Of a DNA stretch of 64,000 bases, positions 62,759 to 64,000 are shown piece by piece. Every line of letters starts with the position of its first letter. Positions within the stretch are counted from its first letter, which is position 1. Under the pieces are notes generated by a model. The model did no database searches, had not been told where the DNA came from, and saw only the letters and a list, made by a program, of their open reading frames with translations. The position numbers and the translations under genes are program-made. The DNA comes from an uncultured Flavobacteriaceae bacterium. GTDB lineage: Bacteria > Bacteroidota > Bacteroidia > Flavobacteriales > Flavobacteriaceae. Location of the stretch: contig CANMSI010000003.1 in the NCBI GenBank assembly GCA_947500575.1, forward strand, positions 310,001-374,000, given 5' to 3'.

Positions 62759-64000
62759 ATGAAAAATTTATTTACAGCATTAGTAGTATGTTTTTGTTTT
62801 ACATTAACTTCCATTGCACAAGAAAAGTTCATAGTTTCCGGTCAGTTTTCAGATGAATACGGAGAGCCTTTGCCAGGTGTTAGCATTGTTGTAAAAGGTA
62901 CTACTAATGGGACACAGACAGATTTTAATGGTAATTATTCCATAGAACTGACCAAAGGTTCTTATACGTTGGTATATTCCTTTCTTGCACCAAATGTTAT
63001 TGAAAGAAGTTTTTATTTAGACCAAGATTTAGTTCTCAATGTGAAGATTGGTGAAAAACTTCAAGTATTAGATGAAGCACTTGTCTCAGCAATACGCGTT
63101 ACAAATGCTATTCCCGTTACCTTTTCAAACCTAACCAAAGAGCAGTTAAAGCCCAGAAACTTAGGACAAGACATTCCTATTTTAATTAACTTTCTACCTT
63201 CAGTGGTTACTACATCAGATGCGGGAGCAGGAATTGGGTATACGGGAATTAGAGTGCGTGGAAGTGATGCAACACGGGTAAATATTACCATCAATGGTAT
63301 CCCCTATAACGATGCAGAATCTCAAGGAACTTTTTGGGTAAACATGCCAGATTTTGCATCTTCTACCGAAAGTTTGCAATTGCAAAGAGGGGTAGGAACT
63401 TCTACAAATGGAGCAGGAGCGTTTGGTGCTAGTCTTAACATCTTAACAGATGCTGTTTCTGAAGAAGCCTATGGACAAATTTCTTCTTCCTTAGGAAGTT
63501 TTAATACCCTTAGAAACAATATAAAGTTTAGTACAGGCCTATTAAATGATCATATAGAATTGTCTGGTCGCTTATCGCGTATTACTTCAGATGGTTATAT
63601 AGACAGAGCCTCATCCGAGTTAGACGCATATTTTTTACAAGGTGCCTATGTAGATGATAATACCCTTATAAAAGCATTGCTATTTGGAGGACATGAAATC
63701 ACCTATCAATCTTGGTTTGGAATTGACGCGGCTACCTTGGAGAGTGATCGCACATTTAATCCCGCTGGTCAATATACAGATGATGAGGGAAATACCGTAT
63801 TCTATGAAAATGAAGTAGATAATTATAAACAAGATCATTTTCAGTTATTATGGAATGAGGAATGGTCTAGTCTATGGAATACGAACCTAGCCTTTCATTA
63901 TACGCGTGGAAGAGGATTTTTTGAGCAGTTTAGAGAAGATGATGATTTTGCCACCTATGGCTTTGAACCTCTCACGGTAAATGGAACTCTTGTAAATACA
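62759..64000 (+). CDS. TonB-dependent receptor for thiamine or a thiamine-like compound (5' part)
   Basis: The frame runs from ATG 62759 to the window end (414 codons). It has a signal peptide (MKNLFTALVVCFCFTLTSIA), a CarboxypepD-reg-like domain (about 24-105: VSGQFSDEYGEPLPGVSIVV), a plug domain (about 108-230: VRGSDATRVNITINGIPYNDAE, LQRGVGTSTNGAGAFGASLNI, in part) and the start of the barrel. The TPP riboswitch in its leader marks it as a vitamin B1 uptake receptor; such receptors under THI elements have been described in Bacteroidota. It may work with the thiamine-binding and PnuC-type proteins 6-9 kb upstream. It lacks only its 3' part. Confidence 0.93.
   Translation, partial: MKNLFTALVVCFCFTLTSIAQEKFIVSGQFSDEYGEPLPGVSIVVKGTTNGTQTDFNGNYSIELTKGSYTLVYSFLAPNVIERSFYLDQDLVLNVKIGEKLQVLDEALVSAIRVTNAIPVTFSNLTKEQLKPRNLGQDIPILINFLPSVVTTSDAGAGIGYTGIRVRGSDATRVNITINGIPYNDAESQGTFWVNMPDFASSTESLQLQRGVGTSTNGAGAFGASLNILTDAVSEEAYGQISSSLGSFNTLRNNIKFSTGLLNDHIELSGRLSRITSDGYIDRASSELDAYFLQGAYVDDNTLIKALLFGGHEITYQSWFGIDAATLESDRTFNPAGQYTDDEGNTVFYENEVDNYKQDHFQLLWNEEWSSLWNTNLAFHYTRGRGFFEQFREDDDFATYGFEPLTVNGTLVNT

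Overview
The window is chromosomal DNA of a low-GC member of the Bacteroidota, almost certainly a Flavobacteriaceae species. This is supported by the gldE-gldD gliding pair beside mutY-ssb, a large repeat adhesin at the left edge, three TonB-dependent receptors of which at least two (and probably all three) carry a carboxypeptidase-like N-terminal domain, DUF4270 and GIN-domain envelope proteins, atpD-atpC apart from the other ATP synthase genes, bL21 with a long C-terminal extension, and promoters of the TTG-N(17-23)-TAnnTTTG type. The genus cannot be fixed from the sequence. I see no tRNA, rRNA, CRISPR array, insertion sequence, phage or integrase gene; almost all DNA is coding and gene gaps are short.

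Layout. 1-2330: 5' part of a minus-strand adhesin with about eight cysteine-containing repeats. 2.6-9.7 kb: aldo/keto reductase, then a minus-strand run (lipoprotein hydrolase, radA, esterase-like protein, YbhN-like membrane protein, panD, panC). 9.7-19.4 kb, plus strand: half-length GT5 protein, DUF4270 lipoprotein, glmS, a TonB receptor, atpD-atpC. 19.5-21.8 kb: acetyltransferase and M61 peptidase. 21.9-29.9 kb: dispersed biotin cluster bioF-(DUF2007)-bioD-bioA-(KAS)-bioB, with two minus-strand genes inserted. 29.9-33.5 kb: JmjC-like protein, recX, RNase G, a 29-residue bS22/mS38-like ribosomal protein and HU. 33.6-37.1 kb: mutY-ssb-gldE-gldD. 37-43.5 kb: small lipoprotein, DMT exporter, GIN-domain protein, an active/inactive M16 peptidase pair, DUF4199 protein. 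43.7-46.8 kb: rplU-rpmA and small unknown genes. 46.8-51.5 kb: a TonB receptor operon divergent from a LytS/LytTR two-component system. 51.5-56.6 kb: ahcY, a phosphopantetheinyl transferase, and an overlapping operon of thiamine-binding protein, PnuC-type transporter, NadR-type kinase and DUF4301. 56.6-62.4 kb: four small envelope proteins, an NtrC-type regulator and a hybrid kinase with an HPt domain. 62.5-64 kb: TPP riboswitch and the start of the TonB receptor it controls.

How parts fit together. The most notable signal is at 56.6-62.4 kb. Two paralogous small exported proteins (starts 56812 and 58079) have closely matching upstream regions: an inverted repeat TGTGTA-N7-TACAC(A/T), a second shared block, and a sigma-54-like -24/-12 element, all at the same spacing from each other and from the start codon within one base. 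Right next to them is an NtrC-family activator with a GSFTGA loop and a hybrid kinase carrying H, D and HPt-H phosphorelay residues. I infer a self-contained phosphorelay/sigma-54 circuit controlling these proteins. The TPP riboswitch in front of the last gene marks it as a thiamine-type outer-membrane importer, and the thiamine-binding protein and PnuC-type permease 6-9 kb upstream on the same strand may belong to the same vitamin system.
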